A stretch of DNA of 64,000 nt from Sacculina carcini. Lineage: Eukaryota > Arthropoda > Thecostraca > Sacculinidae. This document shows positions 9,722-20,982 of this stretch, piece after piece. Under the pieces are notes generated by a model. That model saw only the letters and a program-made list of their open reading frames with translations, was not told the origin of the DNA and searched no databases. How positions within the stretch are numbered: position 1 is the stretch's first letter; each line of letters starts with the position of its first letter. Made by a program: the position numbers and the translations under genes. Location: the NCBI GenBank assembly GCA_916048095.2, contig OU696583.1, positions 5,409,322 through 5,473,321 of the forward strand, written 5' to 3'.

Positions 9722-12253
9722 ATATCATATATATAAAAGAGATCCTCTGTGTGTGTGTGTGTCTGTGTGTTCACCATCCTTGGTCCATTTTCTATCAGCT
9801 AATACTCGGCCACCACTTAGCGTACCCGCTGAAAATTTATACCATCATGTTGAAAATTTTCTTGTCTACACTTAATACTAAATTTTTAGTTTTAAAAATA
9901 AAACGAAAAAAAGTTATTACGGTGAAAAGACAAAATGAACCCTAAAAAATGCGAAAATTTTGGTCGATTTTCTGAAGACTACTCCTCCTAAACCAGCAAT
10001 GGTACAACTATACAAATTATACCACTGTGTATAAAATTTTATCTTCTACTCAACGCACTATAATTTATACCCAACAATTGAATATAAAACATGTAAAATG
10101 GAAAAAAATTCAATCTACATTCAAAATTTTATTTAAGCTCCACGCGTCAAATTTTCTATACTTTTTTCTCTATTCCTCAAAAAATAATTATCACACATCT
10201 AGATAGATAATACCATCATGCTGGGAATTTTCGTTTCTACAACACAGTATAATTTTTAATTTTACAAAGTGTATTAAAAAAAGTTACGGCGGTGTGAAGT
10301 GTAAATGACAAAGTCAAAAAGGCAAAATTAGCACACAAAAACGTGAATATTTTGGTCAATATTCCGCTATCTATTCCTCATAAACCAGCAATGGCACAGC
10401 TATAAAAATTATACTATTGTGTAGATAATTTTGTGTTCTACAAGAAAAGTTATAATTTATACCCACAAATGATACAAAATACGTGTAAATTGGAAAAATT
10501 CTCAAATAGATCCAAAATTTCACTTGAACACCGGGTGATTAAAATTAATTAATTTTTCTACTATTTCTCAGTAACTATCTGTCACACATTAAAATAAATT
10601 ATACCATCGTGCTAGAAATTTTGTTTTCTACAATACGGTATAATTGTTAATTTTCCAAAGTAAACCTAAAGGAAGTCACGGCGGTGTAAATTCAAAATGT
10701 CATGTTGCCAATTTGACAGCTATTATGCGCACTTGCGATTACACAGGAATATACAACTGTGTAGATAATTTTTTGTTCTACAAGATAAGCTATAATTCAT
10801 ACCCACAAATGATACAAAAAACGTGTCAAATTGGCAAAATTCTCAAATACATCCAAAATTACACTTGAACACCGGGCGACTAAATTTAATTAATTTTTCT
10901 ACTATTTCTCAGTAACTATTTGTTATACATGAAAATAAATTATACCATCGTGCTAAAAATTTTGTTTTCTACAATACGGTATAATTTTTAATTTTCCGAA
11001 GTGTATCTAAAGGAAGTTACGGCGGTGTAAAGTCAAAATGTCATGATGCCAATTTGACAGCTATTATGCGCACTTGCGATTACACATGAATATACACTGA
11101 TTTAATTTCACTGAAGTCCAATCACAATTTACGCACTTGCGATTACACAGGAATATACTACTATGTAGAGAATTTTGTGTTCTACAATATAAGCTATAAT
11201 TTATACCCACAAATGGTACAAAAAACGTGTAAAATTGGCAAAATTCTCAAATACATCCAAAATTACACTTGAACACCGGGCGACTAAAATTAATTCATTG
11301 TTCTACTATTTCTCAGTAACTATTTGTTATACATAAAAATAAATTATACCATCGTGCTAGAAATCTTGTTTTCTACAATACCGTATAATTTGTAATTTTC
11401 CAAAGGGTATCTGAAGGAAGTTACGGCGGTGTAAAGTCAAAAGGACATATTGCCAATTTGACAGCTATTATGCGCACTTGCGATTACACAGGAATATACA
11501 CCAATTAAATTTCACTGAAGCCCAATCACAATTAAGAATGCATCATATTATCTCCAAGCATGGATGGTGTGGTTTTATTGCGTACAGTTTAATTAATGCT
11601 ATACTATACTGAATAGAAGGTCTTTATTGTCCTCAATATTTACACATCAAATGTTCCGCACGTCGGGCGGGTAAAATGCTACTTGGAACAAAGTAAGCTA
11701 CTGAATTTTACTGTGTGATTTAATTGGTTTAATTTCAAGTTGCACACGCTTAAGTTGCATAAGGATAAGGGTTGTAATATCATGCAATGCCAAGTATATG
11801 CATATGCTGTTTTAGAGGAAGCATTAATCTGGAATTATAGAGATGTTTCATTGTTTTGATAGTGTTACACTTCTGAATTACTACACACGAAGGACGGGTG
11901 TGAATTTGAGCAGTGTTGAGGGAAAATCATCGTGAATAATTAAAACAAGAATTTACAAATTTGACTTTTCTATTGGTCGTTTTTCATCAATTTTCTTTGT
12001 GTTTGTTTCGTGTTTGAGTTCTGAATTATTCCGCACGACGGGCAGCTTTAAATATGAGGTGGGTTGTGGAAAAACATGTTTTCTAAATTGAAACATAAAT
12101 TTCACATTTAGACTTTTATATTAGCTAAAACTTTCCTATGGGTTTGTTTTTCTTTTTCAATTTGCACTAATTTTTTTATGAATTCAATATTAATTATATT
12201 TTATGAACTGTTCCGCACGACGGGGGAATTAAATGTATCTATAAAGAGTGGGT
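9722..12253 (-). repeat. Right arm of the large palindrome
   Basis: Inverted copy of 6261-8445, longer by about 0.35 kb because of a third copy of the internal ~340-base subrepeat. No gene is seen in it. Confidence 0.75.
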
Positions 12254-12985
12254 ATAAATGATAGCGAGGTATATGATATTTTGCTAGCAGTAAATATTCT
12301 AGCGATAAAAGTAGAATAGCTCTTAAGCAAATGAGTTTGGAGAATGATGTGAACGTTTAGATATATTTTGCGATCTGATGATATATGTATTAGGAATAAT
12401 ACGTAGCAGAATATAGATTGCATAATATAATATCGGCTGTAATATCAAGGGCTGTAATATCGGTGTAATCCAAAAAATAACAACTGTATGAATATGATGC
12501 ATTAGTGGAAGCATTAACCGGGAATTATGAGATAATATGATAATGGTGTATAATTATATCGCATTATGCAACAAATGTGAATTTAGCTGCATTACAGTTT
12601 GGTCCCGATACTATATTGGCGGGTTGAGAGAAAAGTATTGGTGGGCCGCGTGTTTGGGACCCCTGGGGTAGATAATCTCAGTCTTCTGATTACAAATTAT
12701 GATCGCATCAGTATATTTTGTGATCACAAACTAATAAGTTAAATCACCTCAGACTAGGCTGAGAGCGGTCAATATTGAATGGTTGGGTTGGGTTGGGTAG
12801 GTTTGACTCAGGTTATATTGGGTTTTAATGATAGCGGAAAATATATAAATTTTAACAATAAATATTATAGCGGTAAAAGTGAAATAGTACTTGAGCAATG
12901 ATATTGGGGAATGATGTTAAGTAATAAATATAGTTTGGAAACATTCTGATGAAAAGATTTCATCATCTTTCATTGTTTGTTTCGT
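12254..12985. other. Non-coding A/T-rich DNA with a diverged direct repeat
   Basis: A stretch of about 100 bases at 12253-12360 (TGATAGCG, TAAATATT, TAGCG, TAAAAGT) returns in diverged form at 12827-12925. Around 12600-12665, read on the - strand, the sequence CAGGGGTCCCAAACACGCGG looks like an hAT-type terminal end. TTGGG-rich repeats lie at 12780-12800. No gene was found. Confidence 0.4.
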
Positions 12986-14270
12986 GTTTGTGTTCTGAAT
13001 TATACCACACGACGGGCAGATTTATATATCAGGCGGGTTGAGGAATAATATTTGTCAAAATAAGAACAAAAATATTCACATTTAGACTTTTCTATTGGTT
13101 AAGATATTTATAGGTTACATTTTTTGGTTTTCAATTTGTATTCATTATATTTTCTGGATTTGATATGAATTTTATTGTATGAATTGTTCCGCACGACGGG
13201 TGGGTTTAAAAAAGTGTTTTTAGATCATTTTTTCAAATGGTTCATTTATAAAAAGGTATTTTTTTATATAAATAAAAATGTTCCGCGGGCAGCAACTATA
13301 GACATTAGAACGTTCAATTTCCCCTGTAGAATTAATTCATACACAAAACCAATGGATTTGACTTCAAATATGAATTGTATTGTATGAATTGTTCCGCACG
13401 ACGGGCGGGTTTAAAAAAAGTGTTTCCATTTCTTAGTTCATTTTTTCAAATGGTTCATTTAAAAAAAGATTTTTTTTTAAATAAAAATGCTCCGCGGGCA
13501 GCAACTATAGACCATAGAACGTTAAATTTACCCTGTAGAATTAATCCATGCACAAAACCAATGGATTTGACTTCAAGATGCAGAACGGATCGTGTTCGAG
13601 TTCTGAATTATTCAGCACGACGGGCGGGTTTAAAAATGACTCAGGCGCACTGAGGGGAAATATTTTGTCGAAATAAAAATAATTAAACTTATAATTTTCA
13701 ATTGATTAATATTTTTATGAGTGTACCATATTTCATTTTTATTTTTCCATATTTTTTATGAATTGAATATGAATTTCATGTTATGAATTGCTCCGCACAA
13801 CGGGCGGGTTTTAATGCTATATATATACATAAAGAAGAAATTATCTGTCTGTCTGTGTATGTATGCTTGAATATGAGGTGACATAATTGCGCTGGTTCAT
13901 GGTTCGCTGGTTCAATGATCAGGGGCTTGAAACGCAAACGAAGCGATGGCTCATTTTTATGAAATAAAAATGTCCCGCGGGCAGCAATAAAACGTTCAAT
14001 TTCACCGTATAGAATGAATTCATATACAAAACTAATGGATTTGACTTCAAGAACCAGAACGGATGGTGTTCGAGTTCTGAATTATTCCTCACGTCGAGCG
14101 GGTTTAAATATGAGGCGGGTTGAGTGAAAATATTTTGTCAAAATAAAATTCAAAATAATGAAATTTAGACCTTTTAATTGATTAAGGTTTTCATGAGTTT
14201 GCCTTATTTATTTTTAATTTGCAATATTTTTATTAGTTGTTCCGCACAACGGGCGGGTATTAATGCTAGT
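12986..14270 (+). repeat. Array of ~150-300 base units with a CCGCACGACGGGCGGG core
   Basis: The core GTTCCGCACGACGGGCGGG (or near variants) followed by TTTAAA occurs at about 13004, 13187, 13390, 13609, 13790, 14085 and 14239. The spacers are related to each other: two consecutive units share a GCGGGCAGCAACTATAGAC stretch. The same core sits in the palindrome arms. Non-coding. It may be a tandem satellite-like tail of the palindrome's family or a decayed relative of its arm. Confidence 0.65.
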
Positions 14271-14272
14271 AG

Positions 14273-14686
14273 ATTATAAACAAATGATATTTTGATATCT
14301 TAATGACCTCTTCATCCCCCTATCCCTGGATCCGCCAGTGACTGTCCATTGTGCACATACACACACAAAACACGCCTACATCCACATCACGCACGCTCAA
14401 TAAAATCGTTCAACCACCGTTTGTTTCAATGCGATTTTAGCACGTGTCAAAATTTTTAATTAGGTTTTCGGTAGCTATTGAGTATATCCTATCATTTGCT
14501 GGAGCCCAAACACACCTAATTAGAGCAACTGTATTCCGCTTTGTATGTGTATAACCAGTGTGCGAGATGTTGGGAGATTCCCTTGGTTACAGATCCGACT
14601 CGATTCTAGACTCGATTCTGACGATTCTGCTGTCGGGTAAAATCGATTCTGACGATTCTCAGAAATCCGATTCTTGCCCAGCCCTA
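14273..14686 (+). repeat. 0.41 kb repeat, inverted partner of 20343-20755
   Basis: Nearly identical in inverted orientation to 20343-20755. Its inner end is GATTC-rich and finishes with TTGCCCAGCCCTA; read outward this is TAGGGCTGGGCAA, a terminus seen in hAT-like elements. Together with its partner it brackets the Ginger-like transposon. Confidence 0.7.
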
Positions 14687-15461
14687 ATTACGATACGGTG
14701 TGACAGATAAAACGGGGACATAGATAAAATGGGGACATCGACGCATTCGATACAAAATATGACGCATTTGATGGAATTTGAAGGATTTCCCTTCGTACCA
14801 TGCGCACTGGATGTTATAACATGTGCTCTGATTAGTGATTCTTGCAGTGCAGTTGTAGTAACGTAGTTGGATAGTTGCTAGTTTTTCATTGTAGACATGG
14901 GTACCCTGGTATATATTTTGGTTAATTTCATAGGGGACAAATGTATTTTTGGAGTAAATTTGTTGCTCTTAAATTCGTTGGTGCTTGGTTCGTTAGTGCT
15001 TGTGTTTGTTGCTTGTTTGGTTAGTAACCACTCACTGTATTAGTTGTCTGGTTTGTTTATGAACGATAATTTTTATAGCCGTCTGGTTGGTTAGTGCACA
15101 CATAAACAGTTCTCGTTGCTGGTGTTTTGTGTTGTAAAAGCGATGACGTGGTTTAATCTTGAATTTATGATAAAGTAGGTTACGTACTACTTGAAAACTT
15201 GTCAAAATTTTGGACAAGCACCACTCTATAGGATGTGAGGTGCTATTTACAAACCGGAGTATGTCCCTCGTCAATGTCAAGGCAGAGGAAACAAAGTCAT
15301 CCAGCGCGCGTCTAAGTTTCGGTTACATGGTTGGTATAACACGTCTGTTCAATTGCAACTAATGATTCAATATTACGCTGATTTTCGACATGAAGTAATT
15401 GGACGTGGAATGAAAATGTTGAATTTTGCACTGACAACATGATTTGCTCTAAACGCATGCT

Positions 15462-16115
15462 GTGTTTTTGCAGATTCGGATACTTCCAGGATGCAGTTTG
15501 TCCAACGCAATGGGGGGGGGGGGGGAACTCAGCTTCAGAGAGGTCATCTTCTCTGAAGCCGAAAAGCAGACCGTGCTTGAGAGGGTCCATTCGGAGGGGG
15601 GTCACATGGGGAGGATAAAGACTGTGGCGAGGATACAGTCACAGTTTTACTGGGAGGGGATGGCCAAGTTTGTGATAGATGCCATTTCCCGTTGTGATAG
15701 GTGCCAAAGATTGGGGGAAGTAAAGACAATGGCCCCGAAGCATACACCGATTAGGACAAACGACACGTGGGAGGTAGTGGGAATAGATCTGGTGGGACCT
15801 CTTACCGAGACACCCAGGGGAAATAGGTACATCCTGACCGCCACAGACCTTTATTCGAAGTGGGTTTCAGCGTTCCCTCTGCAGGTCAAATTAGCAGATC
15901 AGGTTTCCCACCACATCCAAACAATGTTCCAACTTTTCGGGCGCCCGAAGAAAATAATAACAGATCAGGGTAGTGAGTTTTGTAATAAGGCGAATCAGGC
16001 TTTGTTTCAGGTGTTCCAGGTGAAACACGCTGTGACACACGCGTATCATCCGCAGACCAACGGACAGGCTGAGAGGACCAACGGCACATTGAAAAAGATC
16101 ATCATGAAGTTGTGA
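15462..16115 (+). pseudogene. Ginger-type integrase/transposase, DDE core
   Basis: A ~217-residue open part. The zinc finger is seen as ERVHSEGGHMGRI followed by CDRCQRLG (H-x4-H...C-x2-C), and the catalytic residues as Asp in EVVGIDLVGP, Asp in KIITDQGSEF and Glu in NGQAERTNGTLKK. The fold is that of retrovirus-like integrases; in Ginger elements it acts as a cut-and-paste transposase on the TIRs. The frame stops at 16115, although related codons (NERQDDWDCHLG) continue in the same frame past the stop. The flanking DNA-transposon TIRs and the absence of RT separate it from an LTR element. Confidence 0.75.
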
Positions 16116-16116
16116 A

Positions 16117-16692
16117 ATGAACGGCAGGATGACTGGGACTGTCACCTCGGTGCCGCAGCATGGGATGTGGGTATTGGCCGTAATAATAGGAAGAAGGGGC
16201 CAGGCTCCAAGGCGTAAGGGATCCAGGCTGGAATCCGACTGGCTTGGCCCATATGAGATTTCTAATATGGATTTTACTTCGGCCCAGCTCCAAACACCGT
16301 CAGGCAAAATTCTTTCTCGAAGGGTCGCGTTGGTCCATTTGAAGCCCTATTTAGCGTCTCTCCAAATTCCTGCTCCGTCGTCTCCTGGAGCTGCTGCGGA
16401 ACCGGCGGACAGTGCCCAAGACACCGCACCTTGCGACCATGGGCTCATTTGCATTGTGCCAGTTGATGCCTACATCGCCAGCCCGTCGTCGGTCTTCACG
16501 GCGTGTGACGAACCTGAAGGTGTCACCGAGCCTGCAGTCAAGCGGCGCCGCATGAATGACGCCAGACGCCCATTGACTCCATGGACGGCTGTGCCGAACG
16601 CGTCGGACCGCATCAACATCAGCGCGACGCTTGCGGACCCGCACTGCTGGCTCAATGACACAGTCATCGATGCGGCTCAGTCGGTGTTATAA
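16117..16692 (+). pseudogene. Ginger C-terminal region with start of Ulp1 protease domain
   Basis: The frame differs from the integrase part. It first shows the usual integrase tail (DWLGPYEISNM, then RRVALVHLKPYL), next a Pro/Ala-rich linker with KRRR, and finally CWLNDTVIDAAQSVL, the opening motif of Ulp1-type proteases in Ginger1. The domain is then cut by the LINE and picks up at about 18902 with RQFPGVSGLQ. The His/Asp/Cys residues of the protease are not found, so the domain is incomplete. Confidence 0.65.
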
Positions 16693-18900
16693 TAATAAGC
16701 GATAATAAGCGTGTATTTGATATAGCGCACTAATCAACAAAGGCGCGATAAACATGAAATATAGATATACAAGATAATAATTACATCAAAACGGGAGCTC
16801 AGAAAGAAGAAAACAAGAGCTAGCAAGGACAAAAATATAACAGGGAAGATAAACACCGAATTATTTTGTGCTGAAAAAAAACCAAAAAAAAAACAACAAC
16901 AACTACAAAGACATGAACAGACAAATATGAACACTGGCGCACGTCACATACAAGCACGATTAGCACAAACATAAGATCAGGGGCTGTGAGCGGAAAAAAA
17001 AACACAGCAGGAAAACCAAAACACAAAGTGCAGTATTGTTAGTAAGAGTATATACATGGCGATAATATGGAGATACGAAAATATGGAGATATATATACAA
17101 ACGTAGTGTCAGTGCAATCTATAAGGAGGTGTAAGCGGCGACGGAAGAGAAAGCAGGTACTTATGTAGCGCAGAGGAAAAGGAAGAATATGATTTATGAC
17201 GAAGGATATGAGGAGGAAGAGAGTTGTATAATCGGGGGGCAGAAAAATAGAAAGACTTCGCGGACCAATTTGATAAGTGGTCGGCGGGAGGGCAAACAAG
17301 AGGTGCGGGACGGCGGCTGAAGGGACGATCAGAGAAGGTAAGAAGTGAGAGCAAGTACGAGGGAGGAGAAGATGAGTGGAGGAGTTTATATACAATACAA
17401 CACAGCTTATATTGTATCCTTGAAAGAGCTGGCAGCCAGCCGAGTTCTCGGATATGAGCGGAGGTGGGTGTCTTAGGAGGAAGGCGAAGAACGAAGCGAC
17501 AAGAAAGATTGATGATAGATTGAAGAGAGCGAATGGACTTCTTAGGAAGATGAAAGAATAAGGAATTACAATAGTCGAGACGAGAAAAAATAAACGAGTT
17601 CACTAAGAGGAGAGCAGACGCAATATCAATATGAGAGCGGATCGGGTAGAATTGGCGCAAGGTGAAACGACAGAGGCGGGTAATTTTTGAAAGATACTGA
17701 GAGAATGTTAGAGAGGGATCAAGAACAACACCCAGATTACGAATATGAGATGAAAGAGGCAAGTTGACAGAACAAGGAGCAATACTGGGAGGGTGAAATA
17801 AGAAATATTCAGTTTTTTTCAGGATTCAAAAGGAGATTTCTTGAGGACGCCCAGGCAGCGATGTGTGATAGCAGTTGAGAAATTAGACCAATTTTTGAGG
17901 AGGAAAAGGGGAAGTAAATCTGTATATCGTCTGCATATATATGAAACGATATGGGGTAAGACCGGAGTATGGGGCAGAGGGATGAAATATACAGATTAAA
18001 CAGAAGAGGGCCGAGAAGAGAACCTTGAGGGACACCGGAATCCAATGGAAGAGGAGAGGAAAACTCGGAGTTGCAGCGAACTGTATATGAACGATTTGTA
18101 AGATAGGAAGTTAGAAGAGATAGAGCTGAAGAAGATACACCAATATGGGCAAGATCTTTACAAAGAATCGAGTGATCAACGAGATCAAAGGCGGAAGAGA
18201 AATCTAGAGAGATGAATATTACGGAGTTGCCTGAGGAAAAGGAAGCGAAGATGTCGTTCAATAAAGATAGAAGGAGAGTCTCAGTTGAGTGATTAGAGAC
18301 GAAACCGGATTGACGGGGGTCTAGGGCAGAAAGTATGCAAGGGCGGAGTTGAGGAAGGATGGCAGCCTCCAGAAGCTTAGAAGGTAGTGGAAGCAAGGAA
18401 ATAGGCCTATAACTACATGGAGTACTAGTATCCAGGCAAGGCTTTTTAAGAATAGGAGAAATAACAGCGTGTTTAGAGGCCAGGAAAGTACCGTGGAGGA
18501 AAGAAGTGTTCACCAGATTAGTAAGAAATGGGGAAAAGAGTATGATGGAGTCGGAAAGAGCCCGGAAGTTAATTGGATCAGATGGACACCTGGAGGATTG
18601 AAGTTTTTTAAGAAATTTGGCAGTCATGGCTGGAGAAATTGGAGAGAAAGAAGATAAAGAGGTGTTTGAAGAAGGAAAAGATAGTGGAAGGGAGGACGGA
18701 GGTAATTTGGATTTGGCCGTGGCAATCTTGTCTCGAAAGAAGGATGAAAAACAGGAAGCAGATATTGAGCAAGGGCTAGAATTCGATGAGCCAGTGATAG
18801 ATTTCAGGGTCGACCATCTGGAGCGGGAAGAATAAGTACACGAAGAAAGCTTAGAACGATAAAAAAAGAGACTTTGCGGCATCAAGTTCATCATCATCAT
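16693..18900 (-). mobile_element. CR1/L2-like LINE, 5'-truncated, inserted in Ginger Ulp1
   Basis: On the - strand a reverse transcriptase part (17809-18900) has FISLDFSSAFDLVDHSIL, SGVPQGSLLGPLLFNLYI and the YADDIQIYF catalytic box. A C-terminal part follows (17109-17762) with RNLGVVLDPSLTF, FSRLDYCNSLFF and LGWLPALSRIQYKL. The endonuclease is missing. The 3' end has the CR1/L2-type GCGCTATATCAAATAC and an ATA/TTA-rich tail at 16693-16715. Ginger codons resume on the far side (VL, then ARQFPGVSG), with a short TGTT-like duplication. Confidence 0.8.
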
Positions 18901-20221
18901 GTTGGCGCGGCAATTCCCGGGGGTGTCTGGCCTCCAGTTGACTGTTGTGCTTCAGGGGTCCAATTATGGCGGATATTGCTGACGAAATTTCCCTTTTGAA
19001 TTAAATTGGTTTGCTACACTAGGAGACAAGTACAAAAACAAATAAGCAAAAGATTACTTCACTAGTTTATTTCAATCCACTATTTACACGTTTATTATAT
19101 TATAACTTTGTTATACTGATATCCAAGTAACATTTTGATTCTTTTGTCGTATTTTCAGTTTCGGTTAGTTATCTACTTTTCATTTGTTATATTGTCAGTC
19201 CTACATTTGTGGATCGTGTGCGGTGCATCACATGCTTGATGCGCTCTGTTATGTCTATAATGAAGACACGTCTGTGAGGAAGACATTGTTGATTATCGAA
19301 GCGTTTCCTGAATGTTTGCTGTTTCCTGACAATACATGACTTATTTCCAGCTCGCCTGAAACTCATAGTTTCACCATGTCTTACTGAATCATACTTTGTT
19401 CAGCCACTGGGATAGCTGAGTGTAATGCAGGTGTCCATGTCCACACGTCCCCCTTCACACACTCACACATACGCAAACGCTGGCACACGCAGCTGGTCAT
19501 TGGTCCGTTGGCTGTTGGTGCTCTCAGCCTATCCGTTGATCTGCGAATGATACGCGTATTTTAACGTACCAATGTAGTTACACACAATGCAAGCGAATTC
19601 TACACCGAAGGACAGTTAGCGAATGCACAAGCCTGTAAAGACAGGTTTACATCAACAAGTTCAATCCACTATTTACACGTTTATATAAACGATAAAAGTC
19701 GATTTCAGATTTGAACATTAAACGAAAAATACTCCCTATAGCTAATATAAACTCAGCACTAGCCCGCACCAAAGACAAACCCTATAACTTCAATATCCTT
19801 AATCTTAATCTCAATATCCCTCAATATCCTTAACTTCAAAATCCTTACACCCATCGGCGTAGATTTGTGTCGAGGCTCGGGGGGGATGACAGCCATAATG
19901 CATTAGTGTTCAAAGATGACTCAGTTGGTCAATTACATAAGATCCTCAACTATTTTCAGCCTATTCAATTACAACACATACCTCAATGAAAAGTGTATTG
20001 CGTAATATAATTCTTCACATATTTATAATTTATTGAATTTTTGGCCTAGTGTCATTTGCCTTCTATGCTGATTTTGATGATAATATACCCAATGACCTGA
20101 ACTCAGCAGAATTCTCGGGGGGTATAATTGCATATTCATAAACCCCAGCCAATTTGTCGGGTGGTATATACCCCCCATACCCCCCAGGATTTACGCCCAT
20201 GCTTACACCATACAGTGAAAG
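18901..20221 (+). other. Distal Ginger part, mostly non-coding
   Basis: The first 70 bases complete a fragment of the Ulp1 start (QFPGVSGLQLTVVLQG). After that no gene is visible. A 25-base direct repeat TTCAATCCACTATTTACACG brackets about 0.6 kb (about 19072 and 19662); the segment between has no open frame. Confidence 0.5.
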
Positions 20222-20342
20222 CTTTCAAATCCCTTCAAATGCGTCAAATTTTGTATCAAATGCGTCGATGTCCCCATTTTATCTATGTCCCCGATTTATC
20301 TGTCACAGCGGGACTCGTCCACAATACGTAATATCTGTAGAG

Positions 20343-20755
20343 TAGGGCTGGGCAAGAATCGGATTTCTGAGAATCGTCAGAATCGATTTTACCGACAGCA
20401 GAATCGTCAGAATCGAGTCTAGAATCGAGTCGGATCTGTAACCAAGGGAATCTCCCAACATCTCGCACACTGGTTATACACATACAAAGCGGAATACAGT
20501 TGCTCTAATTAGGTGTGTTTGGGCTACAGCAAATGATAGGATATACTAAATAGCTACCGAAAACCTAATTAAAAATTTTGACACGTGCTAAAATCGCATT
20601 GAAACAAACGGTGGTTGAACGATTTTATTGAGCGTGCGTGATGTGGATGTAGGCGTGTTTTGTGTGTGTATGTGCACAATGGACAGTCACTGGCGGATCC
20701 AGGGATAGGGGGATGAAGAGCTCATTAAGATATCAAAATATCTTTTGTTTATAAT
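20343..20755 (-). repeat. 0.41 kb repeat, inverted partner of 14273-14686
   Basis: Begins TAGGGCTGGGCAAGAATC and ends GTTTATAAT. A weaker relative of its GATTC-rich end, finishing CCCACCCCTA, is seen at about 38665-38775. Confidence 0.7.
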
Positions 20756-20982
20756 TTGTTGATATAAGCATTATTGCAAATACGTTGCATAGTGATACAT
20801 TTACATGAATGACAGCCCCCAAGGTTTAGCTCCCCCCAAAAATAATTGAGCCCCTCCCAACATTGCACCCTGTATCCGCTACTGTTAACAATGTGGTGCG
20901 TAGAATCAATGCCACCTAGTAGTCTAGGTAGTCTAGGTGGCGTTGGTTGCACGTGTGTTGCAATTGGTGAAGTGCGAGATGT

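Larger units (their letters stand above)
6261..12253. mobile_element. ~6 kb near-palindromic element, unclassified
   Basis: The left arm 6261-8445 and the right arm 9722-12253 are inverted copies of high identity; both outer ends read ACCCACTCTTTATAGAT inward. No transposase is encoded in either arm. The arms are A/T-rich and carry the motif CCGTCGTGCGGAA at about 6292, 6470 and 6845 (a weaker one at 6620) with mirror copies at 11650, 11884, 12025 and 12209. A ~340-base subrepeat occurs twice on the left (7029, 7369) and three times on the right (10697, 11038, 11440). It could be a foldback-type non-autonomous DNA transposon or an inverted duplication. Clear target-site duplications were not found. 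Confidence 0.6.
14699..20307 (+). mobile_element. Ginger1-like DNA transposon, split by a LINE
   Basis: Terminal inverted repeats of about 86 bases start TGTGACAGATAAA (14699-14784 and 20222-20307). Flanking tetramers ACGG and GCGG agree in three of four bases, near the 4-base duplication known for Ginger1. Inside are a gypsy-type integrase with an HHCC finger and DDE triad, and the beginning of a Ulp1-type protease, the diagnostic pair of Ginger1 elements. A CR1/L2-like LINE (about 16693-18900) sits within the Ulp1 part. The region 18970-20220 is non-coding. The copy looks dead. Confidence 0.7.

Noticed and set aside
7240-10868. A 74-residue frame present in both palindrome arms (7240-7464 and 10644-10868)
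   Set aside because: The arms are inverted copies, so conservation is by duplication; codon content looks random and there is no upstream signal.
18469-18835. + strand frames over the LINE
   Set aside because: They are antisense shadows of the LINE reverse transcriptase on the - strand.
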